Shown piece after piece: positions 17,251 through 26,427 of a DNA stretch of 52,615 bases. The notes beneath the pieces are model-generated. The model was not told the origin of the DNA and did not search any database. It was given only the letters and a program-made list of their open reading frames with translations. Within the stretch, counting starts at the first letter, position 1. Each line of letters begins with the position of its first letter. Where the stretch lies: positions 1-52,615 of the forward strand of contig JAHEYU010000040.1 of NCBI GenBank assembly GCA_023251435.1. The letters are read 5' to 3'. Source of the DNA: Bacteroidota bacterium (GTDB lineage Bacteria; Bacteroidota; Bacteroidia; Bacteroidales; Prolixibacteraceae). The translations under genes were made by a program, and so were the position numbers.

Positions 17251-19745
17251 TATTCACTCACCAATTCATAGCTTTTCCCCGCTTCGGTTTTCAGATCGTA
17301 CACCACTGATGTCCGAATTTTCACCTCGTTTAATTTTGCCGAAGGCGATACAATGGGGTCTTTAACTGCCGGGGTTTTGTAAAACGGATTAGGATTATCG
17401 CCGGTAGCTGATGCCAGTTCGCCTTTGCTTTGCAGGATGACCTTATCATGCACCCTGATCCGACAGTTTCCGCCCAGATTTGATTTGACGGTAAGCTTGG
17501 TGATCTTTTGATTTTTCCATTGAATATCCACTTCAAAACCGCCCCGAGCTTTAAGTCCTGAAACACTGCCCGAGTTCAAATTATCGGGCAGAGCAGGCAA
17601 AATATGAAGAGTGCCATCGTGGCTTTGCACAAGCATTTCGGCAATTCCGGCAGTACAGCCAAAGTTCCCGTCGATCTGGAATGGCGGACAGGCATCGAAC
17701 ATGTTCACATAAGTGCCGCCGCCTTTTATAAGTGTCTCACCGTTTTCTTCCACAAGCCGTAACTGATCTTTGAGGAGTTTATAGGCGTGGTTGCCATCCA
17801 GAAAGCGCGCCCAGAAACACACTTTCCAGCCCATCGACCAGCCGGTGCCCAGGTCGCCACGAAACAACAAGGATGTTCGGGCTGCATCGAACAGTTCAGG
17901 TGTGCGATAGGGCGAAATCTGATTGGCCGGATACAGTCCGTACAGATGAGACACGTGCCGGTGCTTGTCATCGGGCCGGTCGAAATCGTGCATCCACTCC
18001 TGAAGCTGGCCGTGTTTACCAATTTGCATAGGGGCCAGCCGGTTTTTTGCAACTTTCAGACTATCAGCAAAACCAGCATCGGTACCAAGGAGTCTGGCAA
18101 CCTCAATGGTTTTGGTAAAAAGGTCGAACACCAATTGATTGTCCATGGTAGTTCCGGCAGCAATCGAATTCCGCTTTCCTTCGATATAGGTATTTTCAGG
18201 CGAATTTGAAGGCGAAACCACCAACCATCCGTTTTTCGGTTCTTCCTGCAAAACATCGAGAAAAAAACGGCTCGAACCTTTTAGCGACGGATAATACTCC
18301 TTCAGGAAATTCTGATCGCCGGTAAATTGGTAATGATCCCACAAATGCTGGCTCAACCAGGCACCGCCCATCGGCCACATGCCGGCATAAGCATGATCGA
18401 CCGGACCTGTAATCCGCCAAATATCGGTATTGTGATGGGTTACCCATCCTTTTGCACCATACATCAACCGGGCAGTTTCCTGGCCTGTTTCCGAAAGGTC
18501 TTTAATCATTCGGAACAAAGGATCGTGCAATTCGCTAAGATTGGTAACCTCGGCAGGCCAATAATTCATTTCGGTATTGATGTTGATCGTGTACTTGCTA
18601 TCCCAAGCGGGGAAAGGCTTATCGTTCCAAATCCCCTGCAAATTGGCGGGTTGCGTTCCCTTTCGGGAACTGGAAATCAACAGGTAACGTCCAAACTGAA
18701 AATAGAGCGCAACCAGTTGCGGGTCGTTGGATTGGGCAAATTCGGCAATGCGAACATTGGTTGTTTTATAAATTGAATTGGTTATTCCCAAATCGAGTTT
18801 TACCCTGTCGAAATACTTTCGATAATCGGTAATGTGAGCGTTTCGTAATTCATCAAATTTCTTTTTCGAAGCGCCGTTTAAAAAGGCCTTTGCTTTGTTT
18901 TCAGGATTTTCGCTTAAATCGCGGTAGTTTTTAAAATTTGTAGCCATCGAAATAAAGATCGTAGCCGAATCAGCGTTTTTAACCACCAGCGAAGTATCGG
19001 TAACCGATGTTTTTCCTCCTGAAGCCACTGCCTTCACAATTGACATAAATTTTACAGCTCCCTTCACTCCTTCGTGATCGGAACTCATTCCTGTTAAAAC
19101 CAATTCGCCACCGCTGATTTTTGAATCGAATTTGAGCGGGCTATCCATGAAAGCATTGAAGCTGATTTTTCCTGGTTTGCTGGCAGTAAGACGAACAACA
19201 ATTACCTGATCCGGAAAAGACGAAAATATCTCGCGTTTGAATTTCACACCATCCACTTCGTAAAGTACATTGGCCGTGGCCTTTTCGAGGTTGAGATCAC
19301 GGTAGTATTGCTTTGGGTTTTCGTGCCCCGGGAATTGCAGGTAAAGGTTGCCTAAAGGTTGATAAGCCATTCCGCTGTTTCTTTTTGGCTTCAGGTGAAC
19401 ATCGGCATAAGCCTGCGCTTCAACAAATTTCTCTTCGAACAGCAATTTGCGCACCTGTTCAATCCCAGCACCCGATTCTTCGGTGATATTACTGTTGGGC
19501 CCGCCTGAATAAATGGTTTCCTCGTTCAATTGCAAACGTTCCTGCGCCGGATTACCAAATACCATTGCTCCCAAACGGCCATTTCCGATCGGCAAAGCCT
19601 CGTTCCAGTTAAAAGCCGGTTTGGCATACCAAAGCTTCATACTCTTAAAATCTTTGTCGTTTCCCCAATTAGCGGCAAACGAACTTGATGCGAAAAAGGC
19701 GGCCAGCACAACAACCAGAATCGGGCTAATTGTTTTTGTTTTCAT
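17250..19745 (-). CDS. GH95 alpha-L-fucosidase/galactosidase
   Basis: Inverting exo-enzyme of family GH95, 831 residues, the normal full length. Signal peptide MKTKTISPILVVVLAAFFASSSFA. The order is N-terminal beta-domain (LWYAKPAFNWNEALPIGNGRLGAM, residues 38-61), then the (alpha/alpha)6 barrel. Active-site residues agree with Bifidobacterium AfcA: Asn388 and Asn390 in NINTEMNYWP, catalytic acid Glu517 in SPSNSPEN, and Asp692 in PFQIDGNFG. GH95 enzymes remove alpha-1,2-fucose or alpha-L-galactose. It is the last gene of operon C, 11 bases after the SGNH gene, and convergent with the regulator. A second, divergent GH95 occurs at the far end of the window. Confidence 0.95.
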   Translation of the reverse strand: MKTKTISPILVVVLAAFFASSSFAANWGNDKDFKSMKLWYAKPAFNWNEALPIGNGRLGAMVFGNPAQERLQLNEETIYSGGPNSNITEESGAGIEQVRKLLFEEKFVEAQAYADVHLKPKRNSGMAYQPLGNLYLQFPGHENPKQYYRDLNLEKATANVLYEVDGVKFKREIFSSFPDQVIVVRLTASKPGKISFNAFMDSPLKFDSKISGGELVLTGMSSDHEGVKGAVKFMSIVKAVASGGKTSVTDTSLVVKNADSATIFISMATNFKNYRDLSENPENKAKAFLNGASKKKFDELRNAHITDYRKYFDRVKLDLGITNSIYKTTNVRIAEFAQSNDPQLVALYFQFGRYLLISSSRKGTQPANLQGIWNDKPFPAWDSKYTININTEMNYWPAEVTNLSELHDPLFRMIKDLSETGQETARLMYGAKGWVTHHNTDIWRITGPVDHAYAGMWPMGGAWLSQHLWDHYQFTGDQNFLKEYYPSLKGSSRFFLDVLQEEPKNGWLVVSPSNSPENTYIEGKRNSIAAGTTMDNQLVFDLFTKTIEVARLLGTDAGFADSLKVAKNRLAPMQIGKHGQLQEWMHDFDRPDDKHRHVSHLYGLYPANQISPYRTPELFDAARTSLLFRGDLGTGWSMGWKVCFWARFLDGNHAYKLLKDQLRLVEENGETLIKGGGTYVNMFDACPPFQIDGNFGCTAGIAEMLVQSHDGTLHILPALPDNLNSGSVSGLKARGGFEVDIQWKNQKITKLTVKSNLGGNCRIRVHDKVILQSKGELASATGDNPNPFYKTPAVKDPIVSPSAKLNEVKIRTSVVYDLKTEAGKSYELVSE

Positions 19746-19756
19746 TCAATTCAGAT

Positions 19757-20404
19757 TTAATTACCAAGTGATTTTTTGATTGCTTTTATAACCTGATTGG
19801 CAAGCAGTTCGTACCCTTCCGGAGTGTAATGCACATTTCCGGGTTTTGAATTTTGCGGATGAATAGCATGCGAGGCGGTAAATAAATCAATGACTTCAAT
19901 TCCATTTTTCTTCATCACTTCCAGCGCAACGGCATTGTATTTTGCCGGATCTTCTACCTTTCTGCCAGCCGAATTCTCCGGAACCACTGTGGTTGTTACA
20001 AAAAGGAGTGTGGCAGTGGTTTCCCGCAATTTAGCAACAATGGTTTCTAAATTCGTTCTGTATTCTTCCAACGAAACTGAAATTTTTCCGTTCACAACAT
20101 CATATTTATTCTCCATATCTTTATGCACCAGATCGTGCAAACCGAAGTTAAAAAGAATGATGTCCCACTGCCTGTTATCCAACCATTTTTCAATATTTTC
20201 AACGCCCCTGACTGTAGAACCGCCATTGCCGGGATTATGGGCTACAATGATGTCGGGAGCCAAAGCTTTTTCCACAAACGGCGTATAGCCAATTGATATG
20301 GAATCGCCGATGATGAGCACATTTTTTACTTTGTTTTCTTTTGCCGCTATGCAGATCAGGCAAAAGGCTAAAATTCCTATTAGTTTAAATTGCGTTGGAT
20401 TCAT
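19757..20404 (-). CDS. SGNH/GDSL-type esterase, exported
   Basis: 215-residue SGNH hydrolase, probably removing O-acetyl or similar esters from the glycan. A hydrophobic N-terminus (FKLIGILAFCLICIA) marks export. Block I is NVLIIGDSISIGY with the nucleophile Ser in GDS (about residue 36), block II is NPGNGGSTV with the oxyanion glycine, and block III is FNFGLHDL. Block V is PGNVHYTPEGY with the catalytic His; the usual Asp three positions before it is not obvious, the segment reading PGNVH. It sits just upstream of GH95 and downstream of a 300-base gap holding a repeat, so it may be transcribed either with operon C or from its own promoter. Confidence 0.85.
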   Translation of the reverse strand: MNPTQFKLIGILAFCLICIAAKENKVKNVLIIGDSISIGYTPFVEKALAPDIIVAHNPGNGGSTVRGVENIEKWLDNRQWDIILFNFGLHDLVHKDMENKYDVVNGKISVSLEEYRTNLETIVAKLRETTATLLFVTTTVVPENSAGRKVEDPAKYNAVALEVMKKNGIEVIDLFTASHAIHPQNSKPGNVHYTPEGYELLANQVIKAIKKSLGN

Positions 20405-20486
20405 GTTATTTTTTCAGATTTAAAATTGACCTAAGTAATGAGAACAATTTAGATGTCGTATAATTGAATTTAAACGATTAAAAATG

Positions 20487-20662
20487 GAACGCGGATTTCC
20501 GCTGATATAGCGGATTTAAAACGGATTTTTATTCCGACAAGTCGGAATGATTTTCAGATATTTATGTTCTTATCATTCATGCTTGCATGAATATAAATCA
20601 GTCTTCAATCCGTTTAAATAGTTTTCAGCGTTTATCCGCTTAATCCGGGGGAATCCGCGTTC
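20487..20662. repeat. 176-bp inverted-repeat element
   Basis: The 299-base gap between SGNH and sulfatase genes carries an element whose ends read GAACGCGGATT and AATCCGCGTTC. The arms continue as imperfect inverted copies (AGCGGAT, AAACGGATT). The centre has two perfect small hairpins, ATTCCGACAAGTCGGAAT at 20531-20548 and ATTCATGCTTGCATGAAT at 20575-20592. No reading frame is present. It is a different family from the repeats at 3836 and 6404. Nothing else is seen in this gap. Confidence 0.75.
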
Positions 20663-20703
20663 TATTCTTTTTCTGATATACAATATTTTATTTGTCCAAT
20701 TAC

Positions 20704-22308
20704 TTATTTCTCCTGTGATTTTAAAAAACCGAGCATTTTGCTGTGCATATCTTTCGTGACCGCGGCATATTCTTTTTCATCGACCACATTGACCGTTTCA
20801 TCAGGGTCTTTCTCGTAGTCATACAATTCGCTGGCAACAATCAAATTTTTGCTGAAAGGTTGATTGCTCCTAAAATTGTTCTTCAGCCAGACGGTATAAC
20901 GGTACTGGGTCGTCCGAATCGAATATCCCATGAATTGCCCATCTGACCAGCCCAATCGTTCGGTATCCAGCTTATTGCGGGTGCGCGGATACTGACTGAC
21001 AGCAAAGTCTTTTACCGAAGCTTTTGGATCTTTCATCATTGGAACAAGGCTTTTTCCATCTAAATGGCTGGGGATAGAAGTTCTCGTCAAATCGCAAAGC
21101 GTCGGGAAAATATCAATAAATTCGGAAGGTGATTTCGTTTTCGAAGGTTTTATTCCGGGAGCTGAAATTAGCAGCGGTGCATGAGTTGCCTGCTCAAAAT
21201 TGGTGTGTTTGCACCACAGGTTGTGGTCGCCCAAATGCCAGCCGTGGTCGCCCCAAAGCACGATGATTGTATTGTTCGATAAACCAAGCGAATCGAGTGC
21301 ATTTAAAAGAATTCCGATCTGTGCATCGGTATAAGAAGTTGCTGCATAATACCCATGAATCAGTTCTTTCTGTTTTTCAACCGGTAAATCAAGTCCGGCC
21401 TTTTGATCCGAAAAAGATGAAATTGGTGGAATGTCGGAATAGGAATACAGCTCGGCAGCTGTATGATAAGCCATATCGGGTCCGTTTTTGGCTTTTTGCT
21501 GAAAAGAGGCCAATGGCATTTTATCACGCTGATACAAATCCCAGTACTTTTTGGGTGCTACAAACGGCAGATGTGGCTTACTGAAACCCACTGCGAAGAA
21601 AAAAGGCTTAGCATCTTTAGATAGCCTGGATAAAATGTCTCTGGCGTGTAAAGCGTTGGCGCCGTCGTTGTAGGCGTTATCGGGAACATCAATACACTCA
21701 ACCGACGGTTTGATATACTTCCCTACGTAATCATTCAGGTCTTTCCCTTTTAATCCTTTGGCTTCTGCTTCAGCGGTATATTTTCTGACCAACGCCTTCG
21801 TTTCAGGCAATTGAAACTGACCTTCAGGCTTACCTGTTTTTGCTGAAATGTATTTATCCGATTTACGGTAATAAGGAACACTCCATGAAGGCTGATCCAA
21901 CTCATCGTCAACACAACGCGGATCGTAAATTTTTCCGATGCCTTGTGTGGAATAGCCTTGGCTGATAAAGTATTGAGGCAGACTTAAAATTGTTGGATTT
22001 ATATCCCGCATCCGGGTTTTCAGGTCCCATACTTTGGTATAATCAGGTCGCATTCCTGTCATCAAACTGGCACGTGTTGGTCCGCAAACCGCCTGCTGAC
22101 AGTGATTTTGCAGGAAAACAGTTCCTCTGGCGGCGAGCTTGTCAATGTTAGGAGTTTTAACGAGCTTGTTCCCGTAACAACCTAAAATGGGTTTCAAATC
22201 GTCAACTGCAATAAACAGTACATTCATTTTTTTATCCTGGGCAGTAAGTTGCGTCAGGCTAAATCCAAGTTGAGCAGCAATTCCGAGTGATGCTATTAGT
22301 CTATTCAT
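20704..22308 (-). CDS. S1-family sulfatase (iduronate-2-sulfatase-like)
   Basis: Formylglycine-dependent sulfatase, 534 residues, exported (short signal ending near LTAQ, residue 24). The active-site cysteine is Cys75 in VCGPTRAS, matching C-x-P-x-R, the substrate of the anaerobic or aerobic maturase. Metal ligands Asp36-Asp37 in FIAVDDLKP are present, as are GIGKIYDP and the later WGDHGWHLGDH motif. Overall layout is like iduronate-2-sulfatases. It overlaps the upstream heparinase-type gene by 4 bases (ATGA), so the two are translationally coupled and probably act on the same sulfated uronic-acid chain. No maturase gene lies in the window. Confidence 0.94.
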   Translation of the reverse strand: MNRLIASLGIAAQLGFSLTQLTAQDKKMNVLFIAVDDLKPILGCYGNKLVKTPNIDKLAARGTVFLQNHCQQAVCGPTRASLMTGMRPDYTKVWDLKTRMRDINPTILSLPQYFISQGYSTQGIGKIYDPRCVDDELDQPSWSVPYYRKSDKYISAKTGKPEGQFQLPETKALVRKYTAEAEAKGLKGKDLNDYVGKYIKPSVECIDVPDNAYNDGANALHARDILSRLSKDAKPFFFAVGFSKPHLPFVAPKKYWDLYQRDKMPLASFQQKAKNGPDMAYHTAAELYSYSDIPPISSFSDQKAGLDLPVEKQKELIHGYYAATSYTDAQIGILLNALDSLGLSNNTIIVLWGDHGWHLGDHNLWCKHTNFEQATHAPLLISAPGIKPSKTKSPSEFIDIFPTLCDLTRTSIPSHLDGKSLVPMMKDPKASVKDFAVSQYPRTRNKLDTERLGWSDGQFMGYSIRTTQYRYTVWLKNNFRSNQPFSKNLIVASELYDYEKDPDETVNVVDEKEYAAVTKDMHSKMLGFLKSQEK

Positions 22309-24323
22309 TTTGTTATTCGATTTACTTTATTTTCAGAAATTTCATATTTTACCACTTTTCCGTTGAGCTGACAGGTCAGTTGTTGGGTTCCACCGACTTC
22401 TTTAAGTTCAACCTTTGATTTTTGTTCATTAAACGGAATGAAAACAGTTCCGATAAAGTTATCACCAGATTTGGCTTTGGCAACAATACTGAAGTAATTA
22501 TGCCAGTCAGAAGCTTCACTAACCCGTAACGAAATTTTCGGCAATCGCCCGGTTTTCAGTTGGGTGGTCACATTGCCAACCGAAATCATATCCATTTTTG
22601 AATTGCCTGACTGAAGTAATACCTGCTGGTTTTTAACCGCAAAATCAACTCCAGGCTGAAACCGAACTTCGATCTCAGCATCTTTGGCACAGTTTACCTT
22701 ATCGAAAACGATGGTGAAATTGTTCTCTTTGTCCAATATGATCCAGCGGTTCCACTGTTTCAGTTCTTTGCCCGGATAAGCATTTGTCGGATCCATTTTT
22801 ACGTAATCCCAGCTTTTGTTGGTTTCAAAATCCACTACCTTCCCGCCAATTCCTTCTTTCCACGGTTGATCTTTGTATTTTGCTTCTGCTTGTTCCTCGC
22901 CATTTACCATCACCACATTGTGCCCTTTGCTCGATGCTTTAGGGTATTCCCAGCGCATTTCGCCAAAGTATTTTTCATCATATCCGGCTCCTTTCAGTTC
23001 GCCAATAAAATAGTGCCCCATCCAGCTAAGATTAAAAGTTCCGCAATCCAGGTGACCGTGATGCGGATCATCATTCATGCCTGCTTTACAAACAATCGTA
23101 ATATTTTCAGGCTGAAAGTTTTTTCGCATTGCTGCCCAGTCTATACCTTTAAAGTGCACTGAAAATTCATCGGGTTGTTTCGCCTCCACCTGGGGTACCG
23201 GCCAAATCAGATCGTATATTCCACCATCCGATTGGATAAAATTCTGGCGATACCATGCTGCGTCAGTCGAACCAGTTTCAGCAACCAGCTTGTTAATCAA
23301 AGAGCTGTTACCAACTGCTTCTCCCTGACTGTCGCCAAATCCGGCTGTTAAACCGAATAAGGCAAAATCGCAGGGATGTGAACGGATTTTTTCGTGCCTG
23401 AATAAATTTACTTTTCCTGAAGTTGCACGTTTCAGCGCTTCCATAAAATACGTGCTGTGCTCCATTTGCATGCTCCAATATCCGCGTCCTTCCTGCCATC
23501 CACCATTTTCGCCATAGTTTTCGAAAAGATTCCAGACTCCTTCGTACGATCGGGCTACAACGTCGGTCAAATGAGGATCTTCGTTCAGAAGGGCAAGCGC
23601 TGCCATACCAAGAGCAGAATGACATACGGCTGACCAGTTGCATTTATAGGCTGTTGCCCACCAGTGGTACTCGTAATTTCCACGAACCAGTGTTATGGCT
23701 TTTTCGAGTAAAGCGCCGCGAATCCGGTCGCGCTGGTATCTGGACATAGCCGGATACAGCCAGTCGTAAACAATTGAAAGGCCACGGGCATACTGACTGC
23801 TTGTAATATCGTATGAAAAAACAACCTGATCGTCTTTCACGTTGTATGGCCAAACGCGCGAATAAATAATTTCGAAGTAATGGGCCCGGTTGATCCACGA
23901 ATCGAGATAGCAAAGTTTTTCAGCGTATTCGAAAGCCTTTTCAGCATAGGTTTTATCGCCGGTCATTTGGTACAGAAAAGCCAGTGTCAATGCTCCTTCA
24001 ACATGCCAATTCATGTATTTCCGGTACTCATCAACCCCGTAAAACCGGGTATGAATGTTTTTCTCCGGAATTTTCATATCCATGGGGGCATTCAGGTATC
24101 GGCTTCCTTCCCAACGAATTTTCTCATACAATTCGGCATCGGCCTGTACCGTTTTAATCCGGTTGAGCATGGTTTGCTTTTCAGCTTCGTCAAAAAGTAA
24201 ATACGGATGCGTGCGCTTAGCCTTTGAAATATCTTTTGTTTCAGCAACAAAATCGGGTTGAGCGAATAGTTCTGCTCCGGTAATCAGGATGAATAACAGA
24301 AAGATAAAATATTTTTTCAGCAT
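22305..24323 (-). CDS. Heparinase II/III-type polysaccharide lyase
   Basis: 672-residue exported protein with the (alpha/alpha)-toroid plus beta-sandwich layout of PL12, PL15, PL17 and PL21 lyases. Signal peptide MLKKYFIFLLFILITGAELFAQ. The toroid shows HYWWATAYKCNWSAVCHSALGMAALALL around residues 210-245, including the Asn/Trp-Ser-x-Val-Cys segment typical of the group. The Hepar_II_III domain begins with DDPHHGHLDCGTFNLSWMGHYFIGELKG, with His421, His422 and His424 as candidate metal or catalytic residues. It would cleave a uronic-acid polysaccharide by elimination, giving the unsaturated ends that GH88 removes. PL family and substrate need comparison. Coupled to the sulfatase by an ATGA overlap. 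Confidence 0.85.
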   Translation of the reverse strand: MLKKYFIFLLFILITGAELFAQPDFVAETKDISKAKRTHPYLLFDEAEKQTMLNRIKTVQADAELYEKIRWEGSRYLNAPMDMKIPEKNIHTRFYGVDEYRKYMNWHVEGALTLAFLYQMTGDKTYAEKAFEYAEKLCYLDSWINRAHYFEIIYSRVWPYNVKDDQVVFSYDITSSQYARGLSIVYDWLYPAMSRYQRDRIRGALLEKAITLVRGNYEYHWWATAYKCNWSAVCHSALGMAALALLNEDPHLTDVVARSYEGVWNLFENYGENGGWQEGRGYWSMQMEHSTYFMEALKRATSGKVNLFRHEKIRSHPCDFALFGLTAGFGDSQGEAVGNSSLINKLVAETGSTDAAWYRQNFIQSDGGIYDLIWPVPQVEAKQPDEFSVHFKGIDWAAMRKNFQPENITIVCKAGMNDDPHHGHLDCGTFNLSWMGHYFIGELKGAGYDEKYFGEMRWEYPKASSKGHNVVMVNGEEQAEAKYKDQPWKEGIGGKVVDFETNKSWDYVKMDPTNAYPGKELKQWNRWIILDKENNFTIVFDKVNCAKDAEIEVRFQPGVDFAVKNQQVLLQSGNSKMDMISVGNVTTQLKTGRLPKISLRVSEASDWHNYFSIVAKAKSGDNFIGTVFIPFNEQKSKVELKEVGGTQQLTCQLNGKVVKYEISENKVNRITK

Positions 24324-24356
24324 TTGGTTTAGGTTTAGTAGTTGTTTGGGTTTAGA

Positions 24357-25331
24357 TTATCTGGCTTGACTGATCATTTTCAGCAAATCCTTCAGATCGG
24401 TTTTCTTATCAATTGGATAGGAATAATCCATCAAAAACCAATTCTCGGTAAATGAAACTTCGCCTCCGGGAGCGATGGATTCCATCGGACCAATGGGCTC
24501 AATTTCGCAGCGCTCTTCCTTGAAATAATATACCGACGCCGTTCCGGCAGCCATTTCGCCATAAATCCGGTTGGGATAAACCGGATATGTTTTTAGATAA
24601 AGCTGATTGTCTTTTGTGATATAGGCCAGCCAACCATCGGCACCATCGGTCATAAATTTGGGAAGTTTCACAGGGCCGCTTATTTCCAGAATTCTGTCGT
24701 GCACAACTACATTCTCTTCATTTTCAGGATTGAAATTAATGATTGCCCCGGGACCATAGGTAATGTATCCCTTTGGATAGCGGCTTTTTAGATGAAGTGG
24801 GGTGAGCGAAATGCCACCTCCTTTTACAAATGTGCGGCTCCAATGGCAATAGGTTTTTACCTCTTTCGACCAGTTACGAATAATCTGGGTGCATTCCAGT
24901 TTCGAACCGTTTTCTGCCAATTTAAATCGTCGGATCAGCTGAACTCCGGTTGCAGTATCTTCCTGACTAATCATCTCGGCCTGGCGTGGGCCAGTTATTT
25001 TTCCAGTCCATTTTCCCATGAACAAAGCCGGATGAGGGGGAACTGTTTTTTCGGGGCCAATATCAAAGCGCCCAGCCGGAGGATGAATGTACACGCCCTT
25101 TTCATAGATTTTCCCATCGAATAAAGGATTCATAAAAAGCACATTCTTGCCGTGCAATTCGTATTTCAACACCCTGCCACCCAGATTCGGTTCCAGAACA
25201 ACGCGGGTGGTTGAGTTAGAAAGTTCGATGCAATTGGGATATCCGTTTTCAGAAATGATGCGTGTGCCATCAAGTTGAGAATAAGCCCAAAGCGGACAAA
25301 CGCAAATAAATGCAAAGACGATTTTCTTCAT
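24357..25331 (-). CDS. DUF4380-like, aldose-epimerase-fold secreted protein
   Basis: 324-residue exported protein (signal to about AYSQ, residue 19). The opening of the mature chain, IELSNSTTRVVLEPNLGGRVLKYELHGKNVLF, and the later ECTQIIRNWSKEVKTYCHWSRTF are characteristic of DUF4380, a galactose-mutarotase-like beta-sandwich. No function is established for the family as far as I know. It may be a mutarotase, a carbohydrate-binding protein or a new enzyme. Its place one gene before the heparinase-type lyase in operon C, with a 33-base gap, suggests it handles lyase products or the intact chain. Confidence 0.75.
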   Translation of the reverse strand: MKKIVFAFICVCPLWAYSQLDGTRIISENGYPNCIELSNSTTRVVLEPNLGGRVLKYELHGKNVLFMNPLFDGKIYEKGVYIHPPAGRFDIGPEKTVPPHPALFMGKWTGKITGPRQAEMISQEDTATGVQLIRRFKLAENGSKLECTQIIRNWSKEVKTYCHWSRTFVKGGGISLTPLHLKSRYPKGYITYGPGAIINFNPENEENVVVHDRILEISGPVKLPKFMTDGADGWLAYITKDNQLYLKTYPVYPNRIYGEMAAGTASVYYFKEERCEIEPIGPMESIAPGGEVSFTENWFLMDYSYPIDKKTDLKDLLKMISQAR

Positions 25332-25363
25332 TGGTCTAATTATTTTTATCGATTTCCGAAAAT

Positions 25364-25483
25364 TTACCTAACGTCATAAAAAGTCATTCAATTGTCATTT
25401 GGTGGTCATTAAGTTGTCTTCAAATTACAACTGAATGACAATGAATGACCACAATTGACTGATGAAAAATACCAAATAGGTAA
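25364..25483. repeat. 120-bp imperfect inverted repeat
   Basis: The 164-base gap between the DUF4380-like and deacetylase-like genes is mostly an imperfect palindrome. TTACCTA at 25364-25370 pairs with TAGGTAA at 25477-25483. Inner arms rich in GTCATTCAATTG and GGTGGTCATT pair with GAATGACCACAATTGAC, around a short AT loop near 25420. It differs in sequence from the other repeats in the window. It may be a mobile repeat or a transcript-processing hairpin. Confidence 0.6.
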
Positions 25484-25495
25484 GTTAACGGACAA

Positions 25496-26242
25496 TCATA
25501 TATTTTTTTGACTCTGGTAATATTCAAAAGGCAATACAAATTCACATCCTTCCGAGATCAGAAAATCAGCGATTTTTTTGAACTGCTCAATCCTTTCCGG
25601 TGACCACATATTTGGATGCCCTTGCAAAACCATATAATCGGTATATTTCCCTTTTAATTTGGTGTAATTCGCCATGAAAAAGCTGAATTCAGGATTTCCG
25701 GTGCCATTTTCCATATTTACCCGATTATCGAGATACAGGATACCATTCGGAAGGACTGGTTTCTGGCTGGCAAGCATAAATACCTTGTAATTTGGATTTC
25801 CGGAAATGACCTTATTGGTAACCGAATCGCTTGCATTGTAAGGCGTTCCAAAGGTATGCATCTGAATTCCCAACAACTTTCTTATCTGCTTGTCGGCCAG
25901 TTCAAAATGCAGTTTTTGATCTTCATAGGTTGAATCCTTGAACTCTGTTTTAGAGTGATCCAGGCCATGGTGCCAGATTTCGATCAATTTTTCGCCTTTC
26001 AGATTGGTTGCCCGCAGATAGGGTTTTAAGGTTTTCAAAGCGGTACGATCGTTTCTGTCGGCAATAATTCCAAGTCCGGCTTTAAGTTGCTTTTGCACCA
26101 GATAATCCATGGTGGGCGCAAAGCCACACACTCCATTTTTGACAGATAGATCATCCAGTTTAAGAATGATTTTCGGGGCGGCAAAAGAGAATGCTGAAAG
26201 CATCAAACCCAGGCAGGTTATCCAAATTGTTTTCGTCTTCAT
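25496..26242 (-). CDS. Polysaccharide deacetylase-like (CE4-fold) protein
   Basis: 248-residue exported protein (signal MKTKTIWITCLGLMLSAFSFA). The mature chain opens with KIILKLDDL, the equivalent of the CE4 metal-binding Asp-Asp motif. It then has EIWHHGLDHS, resembling the H-x3-H metal motif (His and His around residues 91-95), and HTFGTPYNASD, resembling the third motif. This points to a metal-dependent deacetylase or a related NodB-fold enzyme. The motifs are looser than in chitin deacetylases, so another NodB-fold activity is possible. Flanked by repeat-bearing or empty gaps of 164 and 185 bases, but in line with operon C. Confidence 0.7.
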   Translation of the reverse strand: MKTKTIWITCLGLMLSAFSFAAPKIILKLDDLSVKNGVCGFAPTMDYLVQKQLKAGLGIIADRNDRTALKTLKPYLRATNLKGEKLIEIWHHGLDHSKTEFKDSTYEDQKLHFELADKQIRKLLGIQMHTFGTPYNASDSVTNKVISGNPNYKVFMLASQKPVLPNGILYLDNRVNMENGTGNPEFSFFMANYTKLKGKYTDYMVLQGHPNMWSPERIEQFKKIADFLISEGCEFVLPFEYYQSQKNI

Positions 26243-26427
26243 TTTTATTATTTCCTCTTTTTGAAATTCAGCTATTGCGTTTATACCTGAATGGCAGAAA
26301 GGTAATTATTTCAAGTTTATTGATGTGCCAGGATTAAAAAGAAAATCAAAAATTCCGACTTAACCCCGCCAGCCAATTATCAGCCTTTGGGGCAAGTCAG
26401 AATACCTAATCAAACTTAAACTAAAGT
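26243..26427. other. Intergenic, weak hairpin only
   Basis: This 185-base gap contains no open frame of note. A short imperfect stem GACTT-ACCCC...GGGG-AAGTC near 26355-26398 may be a weak terminator or repeat remnant behind the T9SS protein gene. Confidence 0.3.
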
